64,000 nucleotides of DNA from an uncultured Lachnospiraceae bacterium (GCA_910577175.1 CAJTLU010000003.1:35751-99750); one strand, 5' to 3'. Shown: positions 7,285-19,855, counted from the first letter of the stretch. The notes: a model not told the origin generated them from the letters alone. Numbers and translations: made by a program.

Positions 7285-9276
7285 TTATAGAGCAATCTCT
7301 CCGATGGCTTTCAGAAGCTCCCGTACCATCAGAGGCGCGCCTCCTGTCCTTAACGCTGCCTTATCGCCTGCCGCGCCGTGCAGGAAAACACCCAGAGCTG
7401 CTGCCCAAAAAGGCTCCTTCCCTGCCGCTAACAGCGCTGCAATCACGCCACAAAGCGCATCGCCGCTGCCGCCGGTTGCCATTCCGTTATTTCCCGTCGT
7501 ATTGATAAAAAGCTCCTGCCCCGATACAACTAACGTCACTGCGTCCTTTAATGCAAACACCAGCCTGCTGTCCTTAGAAAGCTCCTCGGCAATCTGCCGG
7601 AACCCTGCCGTAATTTCTCCTGCCGGCCATGCAATCAGGCGTGCCAGTTCTCCCGGATGCGGCGTCAGCACTGCTCCCGCAGGCAGACTCTTCTCCAAAA
7701 ATGCCTTCCGTTCGGTCAGCGTACTGCAATGCACCTCATCCATCTCCTCCGCAAGCAGGTTCAGCGCATCTGCATCCCACACAGACGGCGGCGCAGACTC
7801 CCCCTGCCCCGAAAGCGCCCGGCAAAACGCCCGGGTCAGGCACTTTGCAGCGCTGCTCCTTCCAAGCCCCGGACCAATGACAACAGCATCCGCCCACCGA
7901 GAAAGCTCCTCTGCAAGCCCGGCAATCTCACGGTCTTCCTCATATACGGAAAGCATTGCCTCCGGAAGCTTTGTCTGTAATATCTCCCGGTTGCATTCCG
8001 GCGTTACAATTCGTACCAGACCCGCGCCCGTGCGATACGCAGCGCATGCTGCAAAATACGCGGCTCCCGCCATAGCCTTACTCCCGGCAGCAACCACAAC
8101 CTTCCCAAATGTTCCTTTATTCGAATATGCCGGCCGGTACGGTAAAAGACTTCCTGCTCCTTCCGGCGTAATCGAAAAGCCACACCGTTTTTCCCACAAA
8201 AGTGACTTGGGAAAGCCAATGTCAGCGACCCGGAGCCTTCCCGTATATTCCTTTCCCGGATACAAAAGATGACCGCATTTAGCCGCGCCAAAGGTCACTG
8301 TTTCAACCGCATGCAGCGCTACGCCGCAGATGGCACCGGTATCTGCAGAAATACCAGAAGCAATATCCACTGCCACTATCTTATGCTTCTCTGCTTCAAT
8401 CTGTTCCAGAATTGCGACATAGGTCTCTTTTACGGAACCGGAAAGTCCGATTCCGAACAGCGCATCGACAAGAATATCATAGTCTTTTGTTTCCTGCATT
8501 CCACAGACCGGAACCCCGAATGCCTCTGCCGTTTTCATCTGGTGCAGAAATTCCGGCGTTCCCTTTAATGTCCCTTCCCTGTATTGCTCCGGCTCCTTTA
8601 TCAAAATCACAGCAGAAACTCCGGCTTCCTTTAACAGGCGCGCCACTGCCGCTCCGTCGCCGCCGTTATTCCCGGTGCCGCACAATACACCGACACGGCT
8701 CTGCTTTGTTATATACTCCATTACGCACTCTGTTACCGCGAGTGCGGCACGCTCCATCAGCACAAGGGATGGAAGCCCCAGCTCCTCTATTGTATCGTGG
8801 TCTGCCTCCTTCATTCCTTTTGCGGAAAGAACCGGAAGCATAGACGAAGCCTCAGGGGAACGGATTGCATCACAAATGCCGCTGCCCTTTGCTGCTTTTA
8901 CTCTCCCTGTACGGCTGCTGCTCTCGCATACAGCATACGCCTGCGCATACTCCGCAGTATCCGTAATCGATATCTGTATCGTAGAAACGCCCTGTTCCTC
9001 TGCCTTTTCTTCTGCCCTCCCATGTAAAACTACATAGGGAAGTCCGCTCTCCTGCCGCAGTACCTCGATTTCTGCCGGGGCAATTCCTGCAAAGCCACAG
9101 CCTAATGCCTTTGCTACTGCTTCCTTTGCGGCAAAATTTCCTGCGGCACGGGCAGGGCGCGCCGCAATCAGCTCTCTTTCTTTTTCTGTATAGACACGCT
9201 CGAAAAAAGCAGGACGTTCTGCCGCTTTTTTTATTCTGGAAACCTCAATCAAATCTGTCCCGATTCCGGTTATCAT
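7285..9276 (-). CDS. Fused holo-ACP synthase + NAD(P)HX epimerase/dehydratase
   Basis: A 663-residue three-domain protein. Residues 1-125 are AcpS, which transfers 4'-phosphopantetheine to acyl carrier protein: GIGTDLIEVSRI with its metal Asp, and the FAAKEAVAKALG helix. Residues about 150-360 are the YjeF-N/NnrE epimerase (LPSLVLMERAA, CGTGNNGGDGAAVARLL, DALFGIGL, VAVDIASG). Residues about 375-655 are the ADP-dependent NnrD dehydratase (GTFGKVVVAAGS, VIGPGLGR, LTPHPGELARL, GSGDALCG). The start MITGIGTD (ATG 9276) follows GAGGGG. An upstream in-frame extension overlaps rex and is rejected. The fusion joins CoA-dependent carrier activation to repair of damaged NADH/NADPH. The frame is unbroken across both junctions. 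Confidence 0.92.
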   Translation of the reverse strand: MITGIGTDLIEVSRIKKAAERPAFFERVYTEKERELIAARPARAAGNFAAKEAVAKALGCGFAGIAPAEIEVLRQESGLPYVVLHGRAEEKAEEQGVSTIQISITDTAEYAQAYAVCESSSRTGRVKAAKGSGICDAIRSPEASSMLPVLSAKGMKEADHDTIEELGLPSLVLMERAALAVTECVMEYITKQSRVGVLCGTGNNGGDGAAVARLLKEAGVSAVILIKEPEQYREGTLKGTPEFLHQMKTAEAFGVPVCGMQETKDYDILVDALFGIGLSGSVKETYVAILEQIEAEKHKIVAVDIASGISADTGAICGVALHAVETVTFGAAKCGHLLYPGKEYTGRLRVADIGFPKSLLWEKRCGFSITPEGAGSLLPYRPAYSNKGTFGKVVVAAGSKAMAGAAYFAACAAYRTGAGLVRIVTPECNREILQTKLPEAMLSVYEEDREIAGLAEELSRWADAVVIGPGLGRSSAAKCLTRAFCRALSGQGESAPPSVWDADALNLLAEEMDEVHCSTLTERKAFLEKSLPAGAVLTPHPGELARLIAWPAGEITAGFRQIAEELSKDSRLVFALKDAVTLVVSGQELFINTTGNNGMATGGSGDALCGVIAALLAAGKEPFWAAALGVFLHGAAGDKAALRTGGAPLMVRELLKAIGEIAL

Positions 9277-9286
9277 TCCAATCCCC

Positions 9287-9985
9287 TCATTCCTCTGTTG
9301 CAGCACTTTCCATACATGCCTCCGCGGCAATCTGCTTCCCGAGCTCCTGCTCTTTCTTTTCCTGTGCCGCACGGATATTATAGGAAAGGCGCATCAGGCT
9401 TTCGGTCAGATGTACATTCTCCACCACTACATCCTTTGGCAGCCGCAGCTCTGTCGGGGTAAAGTTCCAGATTGCCTTGATGCCCCAGGAAACCACATCG
9501 TTTGCAACCTGCGCCGCATGCTCCTTCGGAATGGTAAGCGCCGCAATTTCCGGCTTCTGCTTTAGTACATACTCCTTCAGTCCGCTCATGGAGCGGATTT
9601 TTACCCCTCCGGCCTCTTTGCCGATTAACTCCTGCTTAATATCAAAAACTGCCTTTATCGCAAACCCCCGCCGTGCGAAATCCCCATAATTGGCGATTGC
9701 CTGCCCTAAATTTCCGGCGCCGATAATCACTACCTTATGCTCCTGGTCCAATCCGAGTATCTTCCCGATTTCTGTATACAAATGCTCCACGTTATAGCCG
9801 TATCCCTGCTGCCCGAAGCCTCCGAAATTATTCAGGTCCTGACGAATCTGGGATGCCGTTACGTTCATCCGTTCGCTTAGCTCTTTGGACGAAATGCGGA
9901 CTACCTCTTGTTTTCTTAATTCTCCAAGATATCTATAATAACGCGGCAGACGTTTAATTACTGCTGTCGAAATTGCTTTTTGCAT
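9287..9985 (-). CDS. rex: Redox-sensing transcriptional repressor Rex
   Basis: A 232-residue Rex protein. A winged helix (1-80) has the recognition region NVTASQIRQDLNNFGGFGQQGYGY, followed by an NADH-binding Rossmann domain beginning GAGNLGQAI (89-96) and the C-terminal domain-swap helix. Family members leave the DNA when NADH/NAD+ rises. ATG 9985 is preceded by AAGGAGGAG and a consensus promoter. It is the first gene of the acpS/nnr-alr-mazF cluster. A perfect Rex box lies over the adhE promoter at 52615-52630, a likely target. Confidence 0.96.
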   Translation of the reverse strand: MQKAISTAVIKRLPRYYRYLGELRKQEVVRISSKELSERMNVTASQIRQDLNNFGGFGQQGYGYNVEHLYTEIGKILGLDQEHKVVIIGAGNLGQAIANYGDFARRGFAIKAVFDIKQELIGKEAGGVKIRSMSGLKEYVLKQKPEIAALTIPKEHAAQVANDVVSWGIKAIWNFTPTELRLPKDVVVENVHLTESLMRLSYNIRAAQEKKEQELGKQIAAEACMESAATEE

Positions 9986-10040
9986 TTCTTTCTCCTCCTT
10001 GACAAAACATACCCGTCAAAACACAGCCCCCGATAGTACT

Positions 10041-10069
10041 ATTATATTGCAATGATATATTTTTGTCAA
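10041..10069 (-). promoter_or_regulatory. Consensus promoter of the rex operon
   Basis: Minus strand -35 TTGACA (10064-10069), 17-base spacer, -10 TATAAT (10041-10046): a perfect sigma-A consensus. Start near 10034, leader about 50 bases. No Rex box overlaps it, so autoregulation is not indicated. Confidence 0.85.
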
Positions 10070-10165
10070 TCCGGAGGTCCTTCCCGTTTCTGGATTTTAG
10101 CTGCTGCACATCCGACTTCAAGGGATCTCAAAGGACATACAAAATTCAAATCGTAAAGGAATCCT

Positions 10166-11086
10166 TTATTCTACCTTCTCTATTTTTACCTGCTCCGCCA
10201 GCTGCTCTACTTCCTCTTTTGTCGCCAGTCCCGCCGAGAATGCGCTTGCGCTGCCTGCCGCAATTCCGTTCCGGAACGCCTCTGCGGCCTTTTCTTTTCC
10301 ATCATAAACAGCAAGGAATCCTGCTACCATCGAATCGCCCGCGCCGACCGGGTTGATTACCGTTCCCTGCGGCGCCTCCCCGAACCAGACGCTCCCGTCT
10401 GCTGCTGCAAGCACGGCTCCCTCGCCAGCCATAGAAACAAGTACATTAACAGCGCCCTCTTCCCGCAGCTTTTTGGCATACGGCAGAACCTCTTCCTTCG
10501 TCCGCAGCTCTGCTCCGTAAAGCTCTCCCAGCTCATGGTGATTCGGCTTTACCAGAAACGGCCGGAAACGGATTACGTTTCGCAGCAGCTCCCCGGTTGC
10601 ATCTACCACAATCCGCGGTGATTTTTCCTTCATCTGCTCCATAATCGAAGCATACAGATTCTCCGGCATGGAAGCAGGTACTGTCCCGGCAAGCACCAGC
10701 GTGTCCTCTGAAGTCAGCACACCCAGCTTTTCTAAAAGTGCCTGCAAGCTTTTCTCGTCATACGCAGGTCCTGCGGCATTAATCTCTCCCTCGATACCGC
10801 CCCAGAGCTTCACGTTGATACGTGTCAGCCCGGACGGTAGCGTAACAAAATTGGTCCGCACGCCCGCCTCATGCACCATACGTATCAGCTCCTCTCCCGT
10901 AAACCCCGCGGCAAGCCCTAACGCCGTCGAATCCACGCCGAGGTTCTTTAACATCCGGGAAACCATCAGGCCCTTCCCGCCTGCAATCAGCGTTTCCCCG
11001 GATGAGCGGTTTACGCGCCCTGGCTGGAACTCTTCCACGGTAACATTATAATCCAGCGCAGGATTCAATGTCATTGTATAAATCAT
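10166..11086 (-). CDS. 1-phosphofructokinase-type PfkB sugar kinase
   Basis: A 306-residue PfkB-family kinase, closest in pattern to 1-phosphofructokinase (FruK) and tagatose-6-phosphate kinase (LacC). It shows the TLNPALDYNV start, the GGKGLMVSRML substrate motif and the C-terminal PVGAGDSMVAGF ATP/anion-hole motif with its catalytic Asp. GGAGG is six bases before the ATG. No fructose PTS gene or FruR regulator is adjacent, so the substrate is not fixed by context. The gene stands alone between the rex promoter and a repeat-rich gap. Confidence 0.88.
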   Translation of the reverse strand: MIYTMTLNPALDYNVTVEEFQPGRVNRSSGETLIAGGKGLMVSRMLKNLGVDSTALGLAAGFTGEELIRMVHEAGVRTNFVTLPSGLTRINVKLWGGIEGEINAAGPAYDEKSLQALLEKLGVLTSEDTLVLAGTVPASMPENLYASIMEQMKEKSPRIVVDATGELLRNVIRFRPFLVKPNHHELGELYGAELRTKEEVLPYAKKLREEGAVNVLVSMAGEGAVLAAADGSVWFGEAPQGTVINPVGAGDSMVAGFLAVYDGKEKAAEAFRNGIAAGSASAFSAGLATKEEVEQLAEQVKIEKVE

Positions 11087-11149
11087 AAGCCACCTCCGAA
11101 CTTTTATTCTGTTTTCCGGCTAAACTCCATCTTACCTCACCCTGTATTA

Positions 11150-11228
11150 CTTGTGTTTCCGCATGTTACCTCTCTGTAAGGTCTCGTATACTGCCCATAA
11201 AGCAACAGGCAAAATGCGGAAACACAAG
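11150..11228. repeat. 15-bp perfect inverted repeat, TTTCCGCA family
   Basis: Arms 11150-11164 and 11214-11228 are perfectly complementary (CTTGTGTTTCCGCAT and its reverse complement), separated by 49 bases. The arm shares the GTTTCCGCA core with intergenic copies near 2347, 24000, 46912 and 54364. It lies upstream of the sugar kinase gene and holds no reading frame. Confidence 0.6.
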
Positions 11229-11282
11229 CTTTCTACTACTATTCCCACGAAAGGAAAAATCTATCCCGGACAAAAACTAAGG

Positions 11283-11336
11283 GACTGTCACCCGGAGCGC
11301 AGCGGCTCCGGGCGTGGCGACGGCTTACAAACAGTC
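11283..11336. repeat. Structured repeat with GGCTCCGGGCGTGGCG core
   Basis: Outer arms GACTGT (11283-11288) and ACAGTC (11331-11336) enclose a strong hairpin CCCGGAGC/GCTCCGGG (11291-11298 with 11305-11312). The core GGCTCCGGGCGTGGCG recurs at 60564-60579, so this is a dispersed element. No coding signal. Confidence 0.5.
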
Positions 11337-11350
11337 AGTTTATCTACGCA

Positions 11351-11537
11351 ACTGTAAATGGAATACGGTTGTTTTATTTTTGCATTTGTCCGAAGGAGCG
11401 CGTTTTTAGCGAAACCGGCATTACCTCTTAGAGCTGCTTAGGCGCGAGGATGCACCCGAGCGGTTTCACAGCCCTTAGAGGAAGCCCGGCGGAGCTAAGC
11501 GTATGCAAAAATAAAACAACCGTATTCCATTTACAGT
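11351..11537. repeat. 187-bp element with 35-bp perfect terminal inverted repeats
   Basis: Bases 11351-11385 and 11503-11537 are exact reverse complements over 35 positions. The 117-base interior also pairs with itself, for example CCTCTTAGAGCTG with CAGCCCTTAGAGG. A sister element at 24047-24194 shares the interior (TTTGTCCGAAGGA, TTAGGCGCGAGGA, CCGAGCGG) and the inner end ATTTTTGCAT/ATGCAAAAAT. No reading frame is conserved. It resembles a MITE-like or REP-like element; a very long RNA hairpin would form in either direction. Confidence 0.75.
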
Positions 11538-11562
11538 AAAAGATACCATCCGCTTGTAAGCT

Positions 11563-11588
11563 GGGGCTGCAGCACGAAGCGCAGCCCC
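11563..11588. terminator. GC hairpin after the ATP synthase operon
   Basis: GGGGCTGC (11563-11570) pairs with GCAGCCCC (11581-11588). It lies just past the atpC stop codon. The pyrimidine tract is on the plus-strand side (CCCCTTTCTCTTT), so for atpC it is only a possible Rho-independent stop. The same GGGGCTGCGCTTCGTG stem-loop, with good U tracts, is found at 49151-49188. Confidence 0.35.
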
Positions 11589-11595
11589 TTTCTCT

Positions 11596-12015
11596 TTATA
11601 TTCTTTTTTCCGCCAGTTCGATTCGTATCAGAGAACGGCGCAACGCCAATTCTGCCCTTGCAATATTGATGGCAGCATCTCCGCTCTTTAAGCGGCGCTC
11701 CGCACGAATCTGTGCTTCTTTGGCGCGGTTTAAATCAATTTCCTCCGGCCACTCGCAGGACTCGGCAAGAATGGTAACGTGGTCCTGCATGACTTCTACA
11801 AAGCCGGAATGCAGCGCGGCTTCCTTGTCGCCGTCCACAGTCCCCTTTATCTTCAGAACCCCCGGCACCAAAATCGCGGTCAGCGGAATATGGCCCTTTA
11901 AAACGCCCATCTCGCCTTCCGTGGTCCGAAGCTCTACCATTTCCACCTCGTCATCGTAGAATATCCTGTCCGGAGAAATTATTTTTAAACGAAACAGTCT
12001 TCCTGTATCAGCCAT
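11596..12015 (-). CDS. atpC: F1 ATP synthase epsilon subunit
   Basis: A 139-residue epsilon subunit, the central-stalk and regulatory subunit of F1. An N-terminal beta-sandwich (FRLKIISPDRIFYDDEVEMVELRTTEGEMGVLKGH) is followed by a C-terminal two-helix hairpin rich in Arg and Ala (RAKEAQIRAERRLKSG through LALRRSLIRIELAEKR). Last gene of the operon, 41 bases after atpD. Confidence 0.96.
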   Translation of the reverse strand: MADTGRLFRLKIISPDRIFYDDEVEMVELRTTEGEMGVLKGHIPLTAILVPGVLKIKGTVDGDKEAALHSGFVEVMQDHVTILAESCEWPEEIDLNRAKEAQIRAERRLKSGDAAINIARAELALRRSLIRIELAEKRI

Positions 12016-12056
12016 GGATTCTCCTTTCCGCGCGTTCGTTCAAGTCTTTTGCGATA

Positions 12057-14356
<2,300 letters not shown>

Positions 14357-14388
14357 ATCGTATCACCTACACTTTCCTCGCGCTGCGC

Positions 14389-15915
<1,527 letters not shown>

Positions 15916-15963
15916 CTAAAATGTTCTTATCAACTCCTGTGCCTGCCCTGCAGACTTTGTCAT

Positions 15964-16497
15964 TTATGACAGGCTTCCCGCCATCCGGGCAAGCTTTGAC
16001 TGGATGCTTGCATCCACCACTCTGTCACCGATACGGATTTTCATGCCGCCAATCAGCGAAGCATCTACGGAATACTGCATCTCAAAGCTCTCATAGTCCG
16101 TCTGGGAAAGCAGCTTTTCCTCGATGCGGCTCTTCTGCTCCCCGGTAAGCTCCGTTGCCGAAACCACGCTAGCCACACCGATTTTACGGTATTCTCTTAC
16201 TTTATCAAGAAAATTCCGGAAAACTGCAGAAATTTCACAGCCTCTGCCCTTTTCCACAATAACCGTGAGAAGACCCGTCAGCGCGTCGTCAAACCGTCCG
16301 CGGAATACCTGCTCTACAACGGAGAGTTTTTCTTCCCTGGTGATTTTCGGATGTGTCAGAAGCCCCAGAAAATCCGGATTTTCGGAAAATGCAAGCTCCG
16401 CTGCCTTTACCTGCTCTGCCAGCACATCCACACTATCCTGCTCGATTGCCAGGGCAAACAATGCCTCACTGTATACGTCAGCTGCTAACTTCGCCAT
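15964..16497 (-). CDS. atpH: F1 ATP synthase delta subunit
   Basis: A 177-residue delta subunit (OSCP), which ties the b-subunit stalk to the top of F1. A helical N-terminal domain begins AKLAADVYSEALFALA. The C-terminal signature is VDASLIGGMKIRIGDRVVDASIQSKLARM. It overlaps atpF by 13 bases, indicating translational coupling. Confidence 0.95.
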   Translation of the reverse strand: MAKLAADVYSEALFALAIEQDSVDVLAEQVKAAELAFSENPDFLGLLTHPKITREEKLSVVEQVFRGRFDDALTGLLTVIVEKGRGCEISAVFRNFLDKVREYRKIGVASVVSATELTGEQKSRIEEKLLSQTDYESFEMQYSVDASLIGGMKIRIGDRVVDASIQSKLARMAGSLS

Positions 16498-17066
16498 GTG
16501 TCATCACCCATTTCGTCCAGCGCCTCGTCAATCAACTGCGCCTGCTTTTCCTGGTCAAGAGAAGAAGCCACAAACTTTCCTGCCATCACGGCGGCAACCG
16601 CTACCATCTCCTGCTTTACCTCGTCCTTCATCTTGTTCTTTTCTAACTCGATTTCGCGGCTCGCACGCTCCATAATCCGCGTAGCCTCCGCCTTTGCCTC
16701 GTTCACAATTTCATCCTCACGCTTCAACGCCTTTTTGCGTCCCTCGCTCAGAATCTCTTCCGCTTCCTTATCGGCTGCCTTTAACTTTGCATCGTACTCG
16801 GCTTTAAACTTCTCGGCATCCGCCTTTTCCTGCGCTGCCTCCTCCATTTCCTTTGCAATCTTTTCCCGGCGTTTCGTCAACATATCCCGTGCCGGATTAA
16901 ATAAAAGATAGGAAAGCAGTACAAACATAAAACCTACTGCCAATAACAAAATCAAAGCATCCAGTAAAAGCTGCGGCGTGAGTCCGAAAATGTAACCTTC
17001 CATCTTAGGTTCCGCCTCTGCTTCCAAAAAAGCAAGGTTGGAACATACGGTAAACAATCCGTTCAC
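16485..17066 (-). CDS. atpF: F0 ATP synthase b subunit
   Basis: A 193-residue stator subunit. A membrane helix (about 30-55, LLLDALILLLAVGFMFVLLSYLLF) precedes a long charged coiled coil rich in Lys, Glu and Ala (60-160). Start GTG 17066 lies seven bases after AGGAGG. The roughly 22 residues ahead of the membrane helix extend the usual N-terminus. Its stop overlaps atpH. Confidence 0.94.
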   Translation of the reverse strand: MNGLFTVCSNLAFLEAEAEPKMEGYIFGLTPQLLLDALILLLAVGFMFVLLSYLLFNPARDMLTKRREKIAKEMEEAAQEKADAEKFKAEYDAKLKAADKEAEEILSEGRKKALKREDEIVNEAKAEATRIMERASREIELEKNKMKDEVKQEMVAVAAVMAGKFVASSLDQEKQAQLIDEALDEMGDDTWRS

Positions 17067-17106
17067 GTTCCGGCCTCCTTTATGATTTTTTCGTCAATCC
17101 CCTTTA

Positions 17107-17391
<285 letters not shown>

Positions 17392-17419
17392 TCAAAATAA
17401 TCTTACTCTGCAATGCTTC

Positions 17420-18172
17420 TTATCCCTGCACTTCATCTTCAGGGAAATTCTGTGCAATAAATACCATGGTCAGCATACAGAACACATAGGCCTGTATTGC
17501 CCCCGAAAACACGTCGAAATAGACGTGCAGTACGCCGAACACCGGCCATATGAATGCCTGCAAAAGCTTCGGCAGCAGTCCGTAAAGCAATCCCATCATT
17601 ACCGTACCGGACAAAATATTACCGAACAGACGAAGCGACATGGAAAGCGGCGTTGCAACCTCGCCGATAATGTTAATCGGCGTAAGCAAAACCGGCTTGA
17701 ACAGCTTCGTGACGTGTCCTGCTTTTTCGTACTTAAAGCCGTTGTAATGAATCATTACAAACGTAATCAGCGCAAGCGGCAGGGTCACGCCGTAATCGGC
17801 AGTCGGCGGCCGTAAGCCGAACAGTCCGCTGATATTGCAGACAATCACAACAATAAACAGCGTCCCAATGTAATTCGAGAAACGACAGCCTCGTTTTCCC
17901 ATGTTGGACTTTGTCAGGTTATCCACCGCTTCCACGAGCAGTTCGATAACATTCAGAAACGGCCCGGGGACCGACTCCGGATTTGCCCTTTTAATTGCAC
18001 GATTGGCAATCAGGGCAAAGACCGTCAGCGCGATAACCACAATCAAAAGACTGACATGTGTCGTCGTAATCCAAAGCGTCTGTCCGCCTACCTCAAAATG
18101 AAAATATCCGGTAATACCGATATCTACATCTCCGGTAAGAAAGACGCCTCGGGATACAATCCCAGTTCCCAC
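17420..18172 (-). CDS. atpB: F0 ATP synthase a subunit
   Basis: A 250-residue membrane subunit forming the ion half-channels. It has five to six hydrophobic segments, the essential stator arginine Arg181 in SMSLRLFGNILSG, and the C-terminal channel helix GAIQAYVFCMLTMVFI. GTG 18172 is preceded by AAAGGAG. The gene lies between atpI and atpE. Confidence 0.95.
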   Translation of the reverse strand: MGTGIVSRGVFLTGDVDIGITGYFHFEVGGQTLWITTTHVSLLIVVIALTVFALIANRAIKRANPESVPGPFLNVIELLVEAVDNLTKSNMGKRGCRFSNYIGTLFIVVIVCNISGLFGLRPPTADYGVTLPLALITFVMIHYNGFKYEKAGHVTKLFKPVLLTPINIIGEVATPLSMSLRLFGNILSGTVMMGLLYGLLPKLLQAFIWPVFGVLHVYFDVFSGAIQAYVFCMLTMVFIAQNFPEDEVQG

Positions 18173-18191
18173 TTTATCACACTCCTTTCCT

Positions 18192-18725
18192 TTATTCTAC
18201 GCCTTTTCGGCGCGACTTACTTTTTCCCCGCCAAAGCGGGTTGTATTTATGAATGACCGGCCATAAAAAGGCAGACAGCTTCAAGGTAAGGATACCTGCT
18301 ACTGTCCCAAATAAGCCATATAATTTTAAAAGCCATATGGCTGCCCCGATGACCGCTATCATAATTACCATACGAAAAAGCGACGAACGTTTCATATAGC
18401 CCGATGCCTGCTTTTCCGGATACTCCGTAGCAATCAGCACCGAACGATACATATGACATGCTAATAGCAATGCCGTTACTGTACCTGCAAGGATTCCAAG
18501 TGAAAATCCTACGTTTCCTCCAAGCAGAAGATTCCCTACTGCAGCTACTACCACCGACAGGAGTACAATCCCGATACACAGGTCACATAATGTCTGCTTC
18601 ACCTGCGCTTCCTGCTCCTCTCTCGTAAGTACCGGCGTCTCTTCAATATATTCCCCGTTTTCCCCATACTCCTCGTCAAAATCATAACGCCAGCCCGTGG
18701 TATGCTCTTCGTTCTCTTTCTCCAT
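18192..18725 (-). CDS. atpI: ATP synthase-associated membrane protein (AtpI family)
   Basis: A 177-residue protein. The first 40 residues are acidic and cytoplasmic (EEYGENGEYIEETP); four hydrophobic segments follow, near 48-65, 72-90, 112-128 and 135-150. Size, topology and position just before atpB fit the ATP synthase subunit I family, which assists c-ring assembly. Sequence conservation in this family is low, so the call rests mainly on position and topology. It lies 12 bases after the atpZ-like gene. Confidence 0.75.
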   Translation of the reverse strand: MEKENEEHTTGWRYDFDEEYGENGEYIEETPVLTREEQEAQVKQTLCDLCIGIVLLSVVVAAVGNLLLGGNVGFSLGILAGTVTALLLACHMYRSVLIATEYPEKQASGYMKRSSLFRMVIMIAVIGAAIWLLKLYGLFGTVAGILTLKLSAFLWPVIHKYNPLWRGKSKSRRKGVE

Positions 18726-18737
18726 TGCAAAGACTCC

Positions 18738-19115
18738 TTACCGTTCCTTTGTCTCTGTATCAGCCGGTTCTCCTGCTATACGTTCCGGCCTCTGCCGCCT
18801 TGCAGAATCATCCCCTTCCATGCTTCCCTTTCCTGCCGCCTGCTGTCTGCCTTCCTCCTTTAACCGCTCGATATAGGCAAGCTCTGCATCCTCCCGCTCC
18901 TTATCCTTTGCATAAAACGGCTTCAAAAGGTAATATACGTTCCGGAATGCCGCGGCAATTCCGAGAACAAGAAACACAGGCAGCCAAAAGGAAGTACCGG
19001 CTTTTCCGTCAATAAAATTCCCGGCAAAGACACAGAGAAAAATCGGAACCATCATACTGATGCCAAGCTGGGTAACCAGTAAAAGCGCCTTGATGACCTT
19101 TCCGTTTTGCTTCAT
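18738..19115 (-). CDS. AtpZ-like F0F1 accessory protein, first gene of the atp operon
   Basis: 125 residues from ATG 19115 (MKQNGKVIKALLL, AGGAG seven bases upstream). Two membrane segments (about 8-32 and 45-66, the second reading FWLPVFLVLGIAAAF) are followed by a charged tail (YIERLKEEGRQQ). This is the pattern of AtpZ-type proteins that precede atpI in Clostridia and help assembly or Mg2+ supply. A longer upstream frame to 19286 has no ribosome site and crosses the intergenic promoter zone. No strong sigma-A promoter was found in 19116-19230; the best leftward -10 is TAGAAT near 19180. Confidence 0.75.
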   Translation of the reverse strand: MKQNGKVIKALLLVTQLGISMMVPIFLCVFAGNFIDGKAGTSFWLPVFLVLGIAAAFRNVYYLLKPFYAKDKEREDAELAYIERLKEEGRQQAAGKGSMEGDDSARRQRPERIAGEPADTETKER

Positions 19116-19230
19116 ATACTCTCTCCTGACTATGCTTTCCCGCCTGTCTGACCCTGCGCCTAAAAACGTTGTTACTATTCTACCACAAATTTCATCTTGT
19201 GTATAGTTTTTTATGTAGTTTTTTAAATTC

Positions 19231-19259
19231 TTGCAATAAAATGGGAAACATGCTATACT
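19231..19259 (+). promoter_or_regulatory. Promoter of the DUF402 gene
   Basis: -35 TTGCAA (19231-19236), 17-base spacer, -10 TATACT (19254-19259). The start near 19266 leaves a leader of only about 13 bases, which includes the GGAAGGGGG ribosome site. Confidence 0.65.
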
Positions 19260-19278
19260 GTGGGAAGGGGGAATGCTT

Positions 19279-19764
19279 ATGAACACTTCAATTCAGCTAT
19301 ACCGTAGGCGGCACATACCGCAGGAATGTATTTTGCTAAAAGGAGACCGGATTCTTTCTCTGGAGGACGACCGTCTGATTACACGTTGGGACACAATAAA
19401 TCCCCGGACAGACTTTGCCTCCGGCATTTCGGTGTATGACTTTTCAAAGCACTGGAAGGTAACCAAGCTGCTTCGTGCAGACGGCTCCCTTCTGTACTGG
19501 TACTGCGATATTATGAAAATGCACATAGAAAAAGAATCCTCTACCTACACCATGGAGGATTTGCTGATTGATGTCATTCTCTATCCCGACGGCTCCGTCC
19601 GTGTACTGGACTTAGACGAAGCCGCTGATGCTTTTGACGCCGGTCTGATTGCCGGTGCTGACCTTTCCATGGCGCTCCGTTCCGCCAACGAGCTCCTGAA
19701 CCTGATAAAAACCGACGGCTTTACAGTTTACCAGAAGCTGTTAGACGAATACCAGGAAAGGTAA
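19279..19764 (+). CDS. DUF402 family protein
   Basis: A 161-residue protein with the DUF402 barrel signatures LLYWYCDIMKM and DLLIDVILYPDGSVRVLDLDEAADAFDAGLI, whose acidic residues bind metal in characterised members. Some gram-positive relatives are nucleoside tri/diphosphatases; the activity here is inferred only from that family. ATG 19279 is seven bases from GGGGG, better than ATG 19273. The gene stands alone, divergent from the atp operon. Confidence 0.85.
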   Translation: MNTSIQLYRRRHIPQECILLKGDRILSLEDDRLITRWDTINPRTDFASGISVYDFSKHWKVTKLLRADGSLLYWYCDIMKMHIEKESSTYTMEDLLIDVILYPDGSVRVLDLDEAADAFDAGLIAGADLSMALRSANELLNLIKTDGFTVYQKLLDEYQER

Positions 19765-19855
19765 TTCTGACCGGCTTTCCGGATTTCTTTCTGACAGATT
19801 TGCCGGCATACATATATGTATTGTCTTAATGTATCTGGCACTCTCCGGTATGTTA

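Noticed and set aside
7175..8272. Long plus-strand frame (365 codons) opposite alr and the acpS/nnr gene
   Set aside because: Antisense to well-supported coding sequence; low complexity in Ser, Ala and Arg, as expected for a shadow frame.
9999..10019. TTGAC/GTCAA dyad just upstream of the rex ribosome site
   Set aside because: Only 5-bp arms and no match to a Rex box; likely chance within the leader.
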